Position numbers and translations under genes: made by a program. The notes under the pieces are model-generated. The model saw only the letters and a list, made by a program, of their open reading frames with translations, searched no databases and was not told where the DNA came from. Positions 7,926 to 16,698 of a stretch of DNA of 64,000 bases are shown here, piece by piece. This DNA comes from JBGAKG01 sp044224495. Lineage in GTDB: Bacteria > Myxococcota_A > Polyangia > Polyangiales > Polyangiaceae. The stretch's first letter is position 1, and every line of letters begins with the position of its first letter. The DNA is taken from positions 235,271 to 299,270 of the forward strand of contig JBGAKG010000010.1 in NCBI GenBank assembly GCA_044224495.1. Reading direction: 5' to 3'.

Positions 7926-9317
7926 TCAGGTCTGCTGAGCGCGCACGATCCCTCCGATCGAGCCGCCGCGGTAGAAGTCCTGCACGCGGCGCATGTCGCC
8001 GCGAGCGACCGCGAACGCGGCGGCCGCCGCAGCCGCGTTCGTCGTCACGTTGCTCGATTGATTCGGGACGGCGGCGCCCGTCGCCGGGTCGAAGCCACTG
8101 ACCGCGCCGTTGGCGGAGATCCCGCCGAACCACCCGGTCTTCAGGTACCCGTTGCCGTAGACGTAGATCCAGTTGCTGTTGGCCGGCGTGGCGTCGGGCC
8201 ACGCGGCGGAGACGAGGGGGTTCTTCGGCGTGTCGCCGTGGAAGGTCATCACGATCGACTCGGACAGCGGTCGCCCGCAGCCCGACGGGTCGGGCAGTGC
8301 GTCGCAGTCGGCGAGGAACGCATCGAGGATCTTCCCGAGCCGCGCCACGTTCGCGACCGTCTGGGTGACGTTGTTCGCGTTCGCGAACGCCGGGTGGGGA
8401 TCATCGCTCATCGCGGGGAGGATCACGGAGCTCGTGAGTCCGAGCCCGAACGCCTTCGCCGTCGAGACGAGGATGCGGCCGATGTCGGCGACGTTGGTCG
8501 GGGCTCCGACGATGCCGTAGCGCGCTTCGTCCGCCGGCGTCACGCGGAGCTGTTGTCCGAGCGAGCGCCCGAGGAGCGAGGCCGCGAGCTTCCCCGCATC
8601 GCTCGGGTGCTGCTGCGTGCGGCGGCCGGAGGCGGCGTTCAGGCTCTGGAACGTGCGGTAGTACGCGTCGTGGAGGTCCGCTGCGTCGGGCGAGGCAAGC
8701 AGAGTCTTCGACGCCGTACTGTCGAACAGGTCCGCGAGGCCGTTCTTTCCGATCACGTTCACCTGCGGAGCACCCGGTGCGGTGCCGTACTGGAACGGGT
8801 TGATCGCCACGACCGGGATCAACGAGGGGTTCGCGGCTTGGATCGCGGCGATGGTCGCGATCATCGCGGTGCCCTGGGCGATCGTCGCGGCCGCGGTCGG
8901 GGCGTTGGTGTGGTTCTCCGCCGTACCCGCCATGAAGGCGGAGATCTGGCGAGTCGGTCCGCGCTTCTGGAACGGCGACTCGGGTGCATAGACGAGTGGC
9001 CGATCGGTGCCGGTGGCATCCGTCGTCTTTCCGCGCGCGTGGAAGGCGACTTGGGGGCCGCCGTTCTTGGCGACGTCCACGTGGGGGAACAGCAACTGGA
9101 ACCACGCATGGCCACCGTTCCCGCCGATGAAGTGCACCGAGCGCATCGTCGAAGCGCAGGCGGCCTTGTCGGCGAGCGCCACGCCCGCCCGATCGCCGAT
9201 GACGTTCAGGACGCCCGAGCGCTCCAGCCCGAGCACGGCGCCCGCGGCAGTGGCCCACCGCAGGAAGCTGCGGCGCGAGACTCCACGGAGCGCGGCGAGA
9301 CGAGGATCGACGGCCAT
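7926..9317 (-). CDS. Tat-exported DUF1501-like protein
   Basis: A 463-residue protein with a clear twin-arginine signal (SRRSFLRWATAAGA, arginines at 15-16), so it is exported folded. The remainder has the pattern of DUF1501-type proteins, which belong to the alkaline-phosphatase/sulfatase superfamily and often lie beside DUF1800 genes; no such partner is present here. Metal-binding residues cannot be assigned with confidence. A GGAGG Shine-Dalgarno sequence precedes the ATG, unlike many neighbours. Divergent from the DUF6765 gene across about 170 bases. Confidence 0.6.
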   Translation of the reverse strand: MAVDPRLAALRGVSRRSFLRWATAAGAVLGLERSGVLNVIGDRAGVALADKAACASTMRSVHFIGGNGGHAWFQLLFPHVDVAKNGGPQVAFHARGKTTDATGTDRPLVYAPESPFQKRGPTRQISAFMAGTAENHTNAPTAAATIAQGTAMIATIAAIQAANPSLIPVVAINPFQYGTAPGAPQVNVIGKNGLADLFDSTASKTLLASPDAADLHDAYYRTFQSLNAASGRRTQQHPSDAGKLAASLLGRSLGQQLRVTPADEARYGIVGAPTNVADIGRILVSTAKAFGLGLTSSVILPAMSDDPHPAFANANNVTQTVANVARLGKILDAFLADCDALPDPSGCGRPLSESIVMTFHGDTPKNPLVSAAWPDATPANSNWIYVYGNGYLKTGWFGGISANGAVSGFDPATGAAVPNQSSNVTTNAAAAAAAFAVARGDMRRVQDFYRGGSIGGIVRAQQT

Positions 9318-9487
9318 CGGGCACCTCCGCCCACTCGAGAATGCACGCGCGGGGCCAAGCTGCGGTCGGCACGGGCCCGCGAAAAAAGACGAGCGAGATC
9401 GCCGGTGGGCGTCCCCGCTTCCATGGATCGCCGGTGCGGATCGTGGGCGAGCCGCATCGGGGCGAATGCGGCTATCCTCGGGCCCCG

Positions 9488-10534
9488 ATGCAGACCGACT
9501 TCCATCATGCGGTGACCTACGTTCTCGCCCGCCTCGCCGGCTTCTCGAAGGAGGAGGCCGCGATCGTCGGCTATTGCGCGCAGTACGTCGACGACGCCGT
9601 CGAGGAGGGGACCGTCGTCTTCGACAACGGCGCCCTCTACACGCGCACGGCGAGCGCCCACAAGATGCTCGACTACCGCAACTTCGAGACGCTCGCGAAC
9701 AGTCGGTGCTGGGTGCCGTTCCACTTTCTCCCTGGGAATGGCGGTCTCCCCGCCGACCAAAACCCCGAGGGCGAGTTCATCAACAAGTTGATCACGCGCC
9801 CCAACAGCCCCGTCGCGCAGGACATGATCCGCGCGTGCATCGAGGACCGGAACACGCCGTGGGCACTCCATCGCCTCGGGGTCTCGATGCACGTGTACGC
9901 GGACACCTGGGCGCACCAAGGCTTCGCCGGCGTGAGTCACGTCGTCAACAACGCGACCGACATCACCGACGACGACGGCAAGCCCGACGAGCGCGTCGCG
10001 ACGCGGCTCAAGAACTTCTTCATCAACAACGCCTTGCCGCTCGGGCACGGCTGCGTGCTCTCGAACCCCGATCGGCCGTGGCTCGCGTGGGCCTACACGA
10101 ACGGGCTCGGCGAGCGCATCACGCGCAACAACCCGAAGGACTACGTCGAGGCCTCCGACATGATGGTCCGCGCAATGCAGCGCTTCCGCGCCGGCGATCC
10201 CGACGCGAACGTCCCCGGCCTGGCGGACAAGGACAAGGAGACACTCGTCAAGCTCTTCCTCGGGATCAAGGTCGACGAGGAGATGCAGCGCCACCAGGCG
10301 TGGTGCGACATGATCGCGCGCGGCGCGTTCGGGTTCGCCGACAAGCCGAGCTACGTGCCCAAGGGCCCGGGGTCGTGGAAGCACGACGCCCTCGGCGACG
10401 CGGACGACGGCAAGGCGAAGTTCCAGGCGAGCTTCGTGCGGTCGAACTGGAAGATGTTCCACGATGCGCTGATGGCGCATCGGTTCGATGTCGTCTACCG
10501 GATCCTCCCGCGGTACGGGATCCTCATCGGGTAG
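9488..10534 (+). CDS. DUF6765 family protein
   Basis: A 348-residue cytoplasmic protein beginning MQTDFHHAVTYVLARLAGF, the typical DUF6765 N-terminus. It is rich in His and Asp (FHHAVTY, YVDDAVE, HVYADTWAHQGFAG). This pattern is reminiscent of metal-dependent HD-like or zinc-dependent phospholipase folds, but the family is uncharacterised. TATCCT lies nine bases before the ATG. The last 11 bases overlap the tail of the convergent neighbour. Confidence 0.65.
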   Translation: MQTDFHHAVTYVLARLAGFSKEEAAIVGYCAQYVDDAVEEGTVVFDNGALYTRTASAHKMLDYRNFETLANSRCWVPFHFLPGNGGLPADQNPEGEFINKLITRPNSPVAQDMIRACIEDRNTPWALHRLGVSMHVYADTWAHQGFAGVSHVVNNATDITDDDGKPDERVATRLKNFFINNALPLGHGCVLSNPDRPWLAWAYTNGLGERITRNNPKDYVEASDMMVRAMQRFRAGDPDANVPGLADKDKETLVKLFLGIKVDEEMQRHQAWCDMIARGAFGFADKPSYVPKGPGSWKHDALGDADDGKAKFQASFVRSNWKMFHDALMAHRFDVVYRILPRYGILIG

Positions 10535-11060
10535 CTTTCTTCTTGGGCGCACCCTTCTTCTTGGGCACGGCCTTTTTCTTCGGCGCAGCCCTCTTCTTCG
10601 GCGCTGCGCTCGCGAGGAGCTTGCCGAGCCTCGCGAACGCTTTCGGCGCGATGGCGTAGGCGATCTGGAGGGACGCGAGGGGCGCGCTCTCCTTCGCCGA
10701 CCGCTTCGCGTCGCGGAAGAGCTCGATCTCCGGCGCGAGGCTGACCCGGCCCGGCAGCGGGCCGCGGCCCGACTGGAAGCGAATCCGCATCCACGTTCGC
10801 GCGACCTCGATCGTCGCGACGTCGCTCGCGCCGACGGCGTTGGCCTGGTCGTTGAGCTCGAACGTCACGGGCCGCTTGCGCTCGAGGTGCACCATCAGAC
10901 TGTGCACGGGCGTGCCGTAGGGCAGGCCACGCTGCGGGTCGGGGACGAGCTCGCCGAACGCGAGGAGCTCGTCGTCGATGTGGATGACGTTCGCCGTGTA
11001 CGACTGCTCGAAGCCACCATCGACGGCTTCGAGGCTGGACCGATACGTGGGCTTCGCCAT
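10524..11060 (-). CDS. Hypothetical protein with a histone-H1-like Lys/Pro/Ala tail
   Basis: A 178-residue protein. The first 150 residues form an unrecognised mixed alpha/beta domain. The last 25 or so are a tandem run of Lys-Lys-Lys blocks separated by Ala/Pro/Gly (PKKKAVPKKKGAPKKK), like histone H1 or bacterial H1-like DNA-binding tails. A nucleic-acid-binding role is therefore plausible but unproven. The DNA encoding the tail is itself repetitive. TATCCT six bases before the ATG suggests a leaderless start. The 3' end overlaps the convergent DUF6765 gene by 11 bases. Confidence 0.6.
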   Translation of the reverse strand: MAKPTYRSSLEAVDGGFEQSYTANVIHIDDELLAFGELVPDPQRGLPYGTPVHSLMVHLERKRPVTFELNDQANAVGASDVATIEVARTWMRIRFQSGRGPLPGRVSLAPEIELFRDAKRSAKESAPLASLQIAYAIAPKAFARLGKLLASAAPKKRAAPKKKAVPKKKGAPKKKATR

Positions 11061-11066
11061 GGGCCG

Positions 11067-11072
11067 AGGATA
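11067..11072 (-). promoter_or_regulatory. Minus-10-like TATCCT, 6 bases before the start at 11060
   Basis: TANNNT hexamer with a six-base gap to the ATG and no Shine-Dalgarno sequence. Confidence 0.45.
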
Positions 11073-11083
11073 CCGCGGGTGGG

Positions 11084-12061
11084 TCAGCTCTGCTCGGCGA
11101 GCTCTCGGAACACGCGGGTCAGCGCGGGGCGGTTCGTGACCCCGAGCTTGGCGGCTGCGCGCGCGAGGATGACGCTCACGGTCCCCGGCGAGAGTCCCAG
11201 GTCGTAGGCGATGAGCTTGTTCGAGTGACCCATCGCCGCGCACGCGACCACTTGCTGCTCGCGGTCGCTGAGCTTCGGGGTCGCCCGCGAGGGGACCACG
11301 CGGTTGTCGTGGGCGAGGAGGAAGCGTTTGCCGTCGTGATCGAACCAATCGACGAGCGACCATTCGCCCTCGACCATCGTTCGCCACGTCGCGCTCGCCT
11401 CGTCGGGGTCGAGGCGGCGGAGCTTGCCCCGTGCGCGGTCGATGCCCTTCGCCGCGTCCGCCAAGCGCGTGCGCGCGGCGTACGTCGCGTTCGTTCCATG
11501 TTCGAGCTTCCCGCTCGGCGTGAGGATCGCCGCCGCGGCCTCGGGCGCGACGCGCTTCTTCCGCTGCCGGAGCCGGAGCGCCGCACCCACGTGCGACGCG
11601 AAGCGCAGCCAGACCATGCGATCGCGCAGCCGGAACGCGGCAGGGACCAGCGTCGTCACGATCACGCCCTGCTCGTGGTCGAGGTTGGCGCGGAGGCCGA
11701 GGGCGTCGGCGCCCTTCATCTGCGCCTTGCTCAGCCCATCGTGCGTGCTCCGTTGGCCCACGACGCGACTCAGCCGGGTGAACGCATCGCACTCGAAGGC
11801 CTTGCGGAGCAGGTGGGGTGGGGGGACCGATTGCTGGAGCATGAATTGCTCACGCGTGAACGGCGGATCTCCGACGCAGGCGAACGCACCCATCGTGAAG
11901 GTCCCACCCGCGAACGAGAAGCTGAAGGCGCTCGTGGGTGCGATCGACGCGCCGAACGAGCCGTGCACGCACGCGAGGAGCTGCGCGAGCCACTCGTCGT
12001 CGTCGTCGACGTGCGCATACGCGGCCTCGATGGCGCCGATGACGTCGAGCGCGGTCCCCAC
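11084..12061 (-). CDS. LuxR-family transcriptional regulator
   Basis: A 325-residue regulator. The C-terminal 60 residues are a LuxR-type helix-turn-helix (LSDREQQVVACAAMGHSNKLIAYDLGLS), with the usual Glu and Gly positions. The N-terminal 260 residues are an unassigned sensor region without a clear receiver aspartate pattern, so this is not an ordinary response regulator; a GAF-like or orphan sensor is possible. The GTG start has TAGAGT six bases upstream. It is divergent from the penicillin acylase gene, which it might control. Confidence 0.75.
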   Translation of the reverse strand: MGTALDVIGAIEAAYAHVDDDDEWLAQLLACVHGSFGASIAPTSAFSFSFAGGTFTMGAFACVGDPPFTREQFMLQQSVPPPHLLRKAFECDAFTRLSRVVGQRSTHDGLSKAQMKGADALGLRANLDHEQGVIVTTLVPAAFRLRDRMVWLRFASHVGAALRLRQRKKRVAPEAAAAILTPSGKLEHGTNATYAARTRLADAAKGIDRARGKLRRLDPDEASATWRTMVEGEWSLVDWFDHDGKRFLLAHDNRVVPSRATPKLSDREQQVVACAAMGHSNKLIAYDLGLSPGTVSVILARAAAKLGVTNRPALTRVFRELAEQS

Positions 12062-12067
12062 GGCTTC

Positions 12068-12073
12068 ACTCTA
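12068..12073 (-). promoter_or_regulatory. Minus-10-like TAGAGT, 6 bases before the start at 12061
   Basis: TANNNT hexamer six bases before the GTG. On the other strand TAGAAC (12106-12111) sits six bases before the acylase ATG, so the divergent pair may have back-to-back leaderless promoters. Confidence 0.45.
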
Positions 12074-12117
12074 GGCGTTCGCGGCGCAGGATGGGAAAGA
12101 ACTGATAGAACGGCGCC

Positions 12118-14457
12118 ATGCTCGGTGGTTCTCGAGGACTTCGCGGTCTCCTTCGTCTCGCGCTCGGGGCGCGGCTCCCCGTCACCTCCGGAGCGCTGCG
12201 CGTCCCCGGACCGTCGGCGCGAATCACGATTCGTCGCGACGCGTTCGGCGTGCCCTACGTGGAGGCCGAGAACGACGCGGATGCGTTCTTCGGGCTCGGC
12301 TTCGCGCAGGCTCAGGACCGCGCGTTCCAGCTCGAGCTCTACGTACGCGTCGCGCGGGGCACGTTGGCCGAGGTGCTCGGCGACGAGATGCTCGCGGTCG
12401 ATCGACTCATGCGCCGGATCGGGCTCCGTGGGATCGCCGAGGCGCAGCTCGCGGCGTTGGCCGAGCGCGAGCAAGCGCAGCTCGCGGCGTTCGCACGCGG
12501 CGTGAACGCGGGGTGGGAGCACGGGCTCCCCAAGCGACCGCACGAGCTCGTGCTGCTCGGAGCGAAGCCGACCCGCTTCGAGCCGGCGGACGTGCTCGCC
12601 GTACTGCAGTTCTTCGCCTTCGCGCTGAGCTCGAACTGGGACGCCGAGCTCGCGCGGCTCCGGATCCTGCGCGCCGACGGGAAGGACGCGCTTCTCGCGC
12701 TCGAGCCTTCGCGCGGGCTCGTCGAGGGTGCCATCGCTCGGCTCGGCGCCGATGCCGAGCTGCTCCTCGCCGCGGAGAAGCTCGCCGACGACGCGAGCAA
12801 GGTCGCCGCGGTCACCGCGCTGCGCGGCGCCTCGAACGGGTTCGCGATCGCGCCCGCGCGCACGGCGACGGGGCGCCCGCTCCTCGCGTGCGATCCGCAC
12901 CTCTCCCCGTCGCTCCCGGCGCCGTGGTGGCTCGTCCACGTTCGTACGCCGAACTGGACCATGCGCGGCGCGTGCCTGCCGTCGCAGCCGGTCGTCTCCT
13001 TCGGGAACAACGAGCACGTGGCGTGGGGCATCACCGCCGGGCACGTCGACAACACCGATCTGTTCGTCGAGCGCATCGGCGAGGATGGTGCGAGCGTCCT
13101 CGAGGGCGACCGCTTGGTGCCGTGCACGGTGCGCGAGGAGACGATCGCGGTGAAGGGGAAGAAGCCCGTCGTCGAGCGCGTGCTTGTGACCAAGCGCGGC
13201 CCCATCGTGACGCCGGCGCTCTCGGAGCGCGCGGGGGTCGCGCTCTCGATGCGCGGCACCTGGATGGCCGCGCGCCGGATCGGCGGCTACGAGATCCGCG
13301 AGGCACGCTCCGTCGCAGAGGCAATCGCCGTCTATGCGTCGTACCCGGCCGTGTCCGAGAACCGCGTCTTCGCCGATCGCCACGGTGCGATCGCGCGCCA
13401 GATGATCGGTGATGCGCCGCGGCGGCGCGGCGGTTCGGGGATGCTCCCTGTCCCAGGTTGGGACAAGTCGCTCGGGTGGGAGGACGAGCCGCTCCCGGCC
13501 GCGGCGCTGCCGGGAGCCCGCGATCCGGAGTGCGGGTTCGTCGTCGTCGCGAACCAGGATCCGGGCCCCAGCCCGACCGGGGCGTTCCTGGGCGCCGACT
13601 GGCTCGATGGGTCTCGCCACGCGCGGCTCACCGAGCGCCTGGCAGCTGCCTCCGGCTGGGATCTCGCGGCGGCGGGGGCGCTTCAGTGCGATCGCCACAC
13701 CGTGCTCTGGCCGCGTTTGCGCGCGTTCGTGCTCGCGGCGGCCGAGCGTGCGGGGGACGCGGAGGCCCTTCGCCTGCTGCGTGCTTGGGACGGCGAGGTC
13801 GGGCCCGAGAGCGCGGCGGCGGCGCTGTTCGAGCTCTTCTTCGCCGAGATGATGGTCCGCATCTGTCGCGCGAAGGCTCCGCGCGCGTGGCGCGCCGCGC
13901 TGGGCGAAGGCACGAACGTGGTCCTCCCGCACGGGATGATGGCGCTGCGGCGGCTGGAGCACCTCGTCCGCGCGATGCTCGAAGCACCGGCGGGCTGGTT
14001 CGCGCGCGGGTGGGACGCCGAGGCGGCGAACGCGCTCGAGGTCGCGATGATGTCGCTCCGCGCCCATGGGCCGAGCGAGGAGAGCTGGCGCTGGGGCCAC
14101 GTGCGTCCGCTCTTCCTCGAGCACCCGGTCGGTACGAAGAAGCCGCTCGATCGCATCTGGAGCCGCGGCCCGCTCGCGTTCGGTGGCGACGCGACCACGG
14201 TCGCGCAGGGCTCCGTCGCGTTCGATGCGCCGCTGTCGAACGCGATTGGTCTGCCGAACCTGCGCATGGTGCTCGACGTGGGCGCGTGGGAGAAGAACCG
14301 CTTCGTCCTCGCCGGTGGGCAATCGGCGAACCCGTGCTCGCCCCACTACGACGATCAGATCGGGAGGTGGTTGGCCGGCGAATCGATCACGCTCGCGTGG
14401 ACGGACGAGGCGATCCGCCGCGCAGCCAAGAGCACGCTCGTCCTCGAGCACGAATGA
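12118..14457 (+). CDS. Penicillin acylase family protein (Ntn hydrolase)
   Basis: A 779-residue amidohydrolase precursor. The N-terminal alpha-subunit region has the family opening RDAFGVPYVEAENDADAFFGLGFAQAQDR. Autocatalytic cleavage would occur before S239 in GASNGF, leaving Ser as the nucleophile at the beta-subunit N-terminus. A later FGNNEHVAWGIT stretch carries the conserved Asn of the oxyanion hole, and ANPCSPHYDDQ is typical near the C-terminus. There is no convincing signal peptide, unlike classical periplasmic penicillin G acylases. Substrates may be N-acyl amino acids, acyl-homoserine lactones or beta-lactams. Its stop overlaps the start of the prolyl aminopeptidase gene (ATGA). 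Confidence 0.85.
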   Translation: MLGGSRGLRGLLRLALGARLPVTSGALRVPGPSARITIRRDAFGVPYVEAENDADAFFGLGFAQAQDRAFQLELYVRVARGTLAEVLGDEMLAVDRLMRRIGLRGIAEAQLAALAEREQAQLAAFARGVNAGWEHGLPKRPHELVLLGAKPTRFEPADVLAVLQFFAFALSSNWDAELARLRILRADGKDALLALEPSRGLVEGAIARLGADAELLLAAEKLADDASKVAAVTALRGASNGFAIAPARTATGRPLLACDPHLSPSLPAPWWLVHVRTPNWTMRGACLPSQPVVSFGNNEHVAWGITAGHVDNTDLFVERIGEDGASVLEGDRLVPCTVREETIAVKGKKPVVERVLVTKRGPIVTPALSERAGVALSMRGTWMAARRIGGYEIREARSVAEAIAVYASYPAVSENRVFADRHGAIARQMIGDAPRRRGGSGMLPVPGWDKSLGWEDEPLPAAALPGARDPECGFVVVANQDPGPSPTGAFLGADWLDGSRHARLTERLAAASGWDLAAAGALQCDRHTVLWPRLRAFVLAAAERAGDAEALRLLRAWDGEVGPESAAAALFELFFAEMMVRICRAKAPRAWRAALGEGTNVVLPHGMMALRRLEHLVRAMLEAPAGWFARGWDAEAANALEVAMMSLRAHGPSEESWRWGHVRPLFLEHPVGTKKPLDRIWSRGPLAFGGDATTVAQGSVAFDAPLSNAIGLPNLRMVLDVGAWEKNRFVLAGGQSANPCSPHYDDQIGRWLAGESITLAWTDEAIRRAAKSTLVLEHE

Positions 14458-15410
14458 CGCTTCATCCTCCGCGCGAGCCCTTTGCTTCGGGCATGCTCCC
14501 GGTCGGCGACGGGAACACGCTCTACTGGGAGGAGTCGGGCCGGCCGGATGGGCTCCCCGCGGTCGTGCTCCACGGTGGTCCCGGCCAAGGGTCGCACCCG
14601 AACATGCGTCGGATGTGGGATCCCGCGTGTTGGCGGGTCGTCCTCTACGATCAGCGCGGCTGTGGAAAGAGCACGCCGCACGCGAGCGACCCGGCGACGG
14701 ACATGAGCGTGAACACCACCGCGCACCTGGTCGCGGACCTCGAGCGGCTGCGCGAGGCACGCGGGATCGATCGCTGGGTCGTCGCGGGCGGTTCGTGGGG
14801 GACGGCGCTCGCGCTCGCGTATGCGCAGCGGCACCCTTCTCGCGTGAGGGCGCTGGTGCTCTCGAGCGTGACGACGATGCGGCGCGCCGAGATCGCCTGG
14901 CTGTACCACGGCGCACGCATCTTCTTCCCCGAGGCGTGGGCGTGCTTTCGCGATGCGGTGCCGCGCGTGGGGGACGAGTCGCTTCCGAGCGCGTACGCGC
15001 GGGCGATGGATGAGCTCGATCCCGTCGTTCGCGAGCGCGTCGCGCGCGCGTGGTGCGCGTGGGAGGACGCGGTGCTCTCGCTCGAGCCGAACCCGAGCGC
15101 GGTCTACGGCGACCGACCGGTGCCCGAGCTCCTCGCGTTCGTCCGGATCTGCGCGCGGTACGCGGCGAACGGAGCGTGGCTCGCGGAGGACGAGCTCTTG
15201 CGGAGTGCGTCGAAGCTCGCGGGCATCCCCGGCTTCCTCGTTCACGGTCGGCGCGACCTGAGCGCGCCAATCGGGTTCGTCGACGACCTGGCGCGGGCGT
15301 GGCCCGACGCCCACTTCATCCCGCTCGACGACGCAGGCCACCTCGCGACGCCGTCGAAGCGGGCGGCGCTGCTGAGGGTCGTCACGACGTTGTCGACCTG
15401 GGGCGGCTGA
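14454..15410 (+). CDS. pip: Prolyl aminopeptidase (proline iminopeptidase)
   Basis: A 318-residue alpha/beta-hydrolase of peptidase family S33 that removes N-terminal proline from peptides. Visible: oxyanion-hole motif HGGPGQG, the DQRGCGKS segment, nucleophile S114 in GGSWGT, and the acid/base region HGRRDLSAP and LDDAGHL. The length matches the family. The ATG overlaps the acylase stop by four bases, so the two hydrolases are made together, which hints at stepwise breakdown of acylated or proline-containing peptides. No signal peptide, so cytoplasmic. Confidence 0.9.
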   Translation: MTLHPPREPFASGMLPVGDGNTLYWEESGRPDGLPAVVLHGGPGQGSHPNMRRMWDPACWRVVLYDQRGCGKSTPHASDPATDMSVNTTAHLVADLERLREARGIDRWVVAGGSWGTALALAYAQRHPSRVRALVLSSVTTMRRAEIAWLYHGARIFFPEAWACFRDAVPRVGDESLPSAYARAMDELDPVVRERVARAWCAWEDAVLSLEPNPSAVYGDRPVPELLAFVRICARYAANGAWLAEDELLRSASKLAGIPGFLVHGRRDLSAPIGFVDDLARAWPDAHFIPLDDAGHLATPSKRAALLRVVTTLSTWGG

Positions 15411-15419
15411 TGCGCGGAC

Positions 15420-15599
15420 CTAGGAACGGGCGCCGCCGCCCCGCCGCACGACGAGGAAGACGAGGAGCACCGCGTTCACGACGAGGAACCCGATGTTCAC
15501 CGCGCGCGCGAACGGCGGCGCTCCCTCGGGCCACAGCTGTCCCAACAACACCACCGCGTTGACGAGGAGGAGCGGGACGAGCAGGACGCGGCGCGGCAT
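15420..15599 (-). CDS. Small two-helix membrane protein
   Basis: A 59-residue protein made mostly of two hydrophobic helices joined by a short loop (QLWPEGAPPFAR) and ending in a basic RRGGG tail. The start overlaps the SurA-like gene's stop in a TGATG junction (GTG at 15602 is an alternative), so it is the second gene of that unit. No family recognised. Confidence 0.55.
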   Translation of the reverse strand: MPRRVLLVPLLLVNAVVLLGQLWPEGAPPFARAVNIGFLVVNAVLLVFLVVRRGGGARS

Positions 15600-16582
15600 C
15601 ACAGGCGGATGTCGAGGTAGACGCCGCGCCGCAGCTCCTGCACCCAGAGATCACGCTGGTGTAGCACCGCTTCTTCGGTCGCCTGCTCGTACATCTGTTC
15701 CTTCACCTGATCGAACGGGGGGATCGCCTCCCGCTTCTTCAGGCGGAACACGACGATCGCCTGATCGCCGATCTTCACCGGGCGCGAGATGTCCCCCGGC
15801 TTCATCCCACCGAGCTGCGCACGCGCCTCGGGGTGGATGTTCGCGAGCGGCTGCGCGCCGGGATCGCCGCACACGTCCTTCGTCGACATGTCGTCGCTGA
15901 ACTGGGTCACGAGCGTGCAGAAGTCCTCGCCGCCGTTGGCGCGCGCCACGATCTCGTCGGCCAGCTTCATCTTCGCGTCGACGCCGGACGCCGTCTGCGG
16001 GATGCGCAGCGCGAGAACCTGCAGCTCGACCGGCGACTCGTCTTCCATCTGCTTCACGACGTGCGCGTACGCCGCCCGCGCGTCGGTCTCGGTCACCTTC
16101 ACGCGCCCCGCGATGCGGAGCTGGATGAGCCGGCCCTCGAGGAGCTGGCGCCGCACTTCGTCGCGGTAGTCTTGCTCGGTGAAGCCCTGGCGCTGCGCGA
16201 CGGAGAGGAGATCCTTCACCGACACACCGAGCCCGGCGGCCTTGTTCTTGATGGCCTCGTCGATCTGCGAGACGGTGATGTTGATGTGCGCGCGATCGGC
16301 CTGCTGCTCCATCAGACGCTCGTCGATCATCTGGTCGAGCGTGGCGCGGTAGATCTGCGGCTCGGCGACCGCCATGCGGGTCGGGTCGCCGCCCGTCTTC
16401 GCCGCGAGCACGGTGAGCTGGGGCTTCGCACGCTGCCGGAGCTCCGAAAGCAGGATGGGCTTGTCGCCGACGACCGCCACGATGCGTTCGACGATGACGG
16501 CCTGCGCCGACTTCGGCTCTGCCAGCGCGGCGAGGCCGAACGCGAGAGCGGAGACGGCGAGCAGGCGAGTGAAACGCTTCAT
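15599..16582 (-). CDS. surA: SurA-like periplasmic peptidyl-prolyl isomerase/chaperone
   Basis: A roughly 327-residue exported protein. Signal peptide (MKRFTRLLAVSALAFGLAALA, cleavage near SAQA), then the SurA N-terminal chaperone region (VVGDKPILLSELRQRAKPQL and DQMIDERLMEQQADR), then one parvulin domain around QVLALRIPQ to IVVFRLKKRE. E. coli SurA has two parvulin domains; here there is one, as in many short relatives. It probably assists folding of outer-membrane proteins in the periplasm, which fits the many beta-barrels and lipoproteins in this window. ATG 16582 was preferred to 16591 because it gives a cleaner signal peptide. Confidence 0.8.
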   Translation of the reverse strand: MKRFTRLLAVSALAFGLAALAEPKSAQAVIVERIVAVVGDKPILLSELRQRAKPQLTVLAAKTGGDPTRMAVAEPQIYRATLDQMIDERLMEQQADRAHINITVSQIDEAIKNKAAGLGVSVKDLLSVAQRQGFTEQDYRDEVRRQLLEGRLIQLRIAGRVKVTETDARAAYAHVVKQMEDESPVELQVLALRIPQTASGVDAKMKLADEIVARANGGEDFCTLVTQFSDDMSTKDVCGDPGAQPLANIHPEARAQLGGMKPGDISRPVKIGDQAIVVFRLKKREAIPPFDQVKEQMYEQATEEAVLHQRDLWVQELRRGVYLDIRL

Positions 16583-16645
16583 CGGCTCCATGGACTAGCG
16601 CACTCGAGCATCCCGAGCGCCAAAATCGACCCCCAAATGCAGGAA

Positions 16646-16674
16646 AGCGCGCCCTTGCCGTGCAGGGGCGCGCT
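16646..16674 (-). terminator. Likely rho-independent terminator of rplM-rpsI
   Basis: AGCGCGCCC and GGGCGCGCT can form a nine-base-pair stem with an 11-base loop. On the minus strand a moderately T-rich stretch follows. It lies 25 bases after the rpsI stop and before the SurA-like gene. Confidence 0.55.
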
Positions 16675-16698
16675 CGCCTGGGAACCGAAGGCCGATGA

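Noticed and set aside
10536..10602. Tandem DNA repeat taken as a mobile or CRISPR-like repeat
   Set aside because: It is simply the coding sequence of the Lys/Pro/Ala tail; there are no spacers of constant length.
11770..15270. A very long minus-strand open frame opposite the acylase and aminopeptidase genes
   Set aside because: Its translation is Arg/Pro/Ala-rich without domains and mirrors two well-supported plus-strand enzymes; an antisense frame caused by GC-rich codons.
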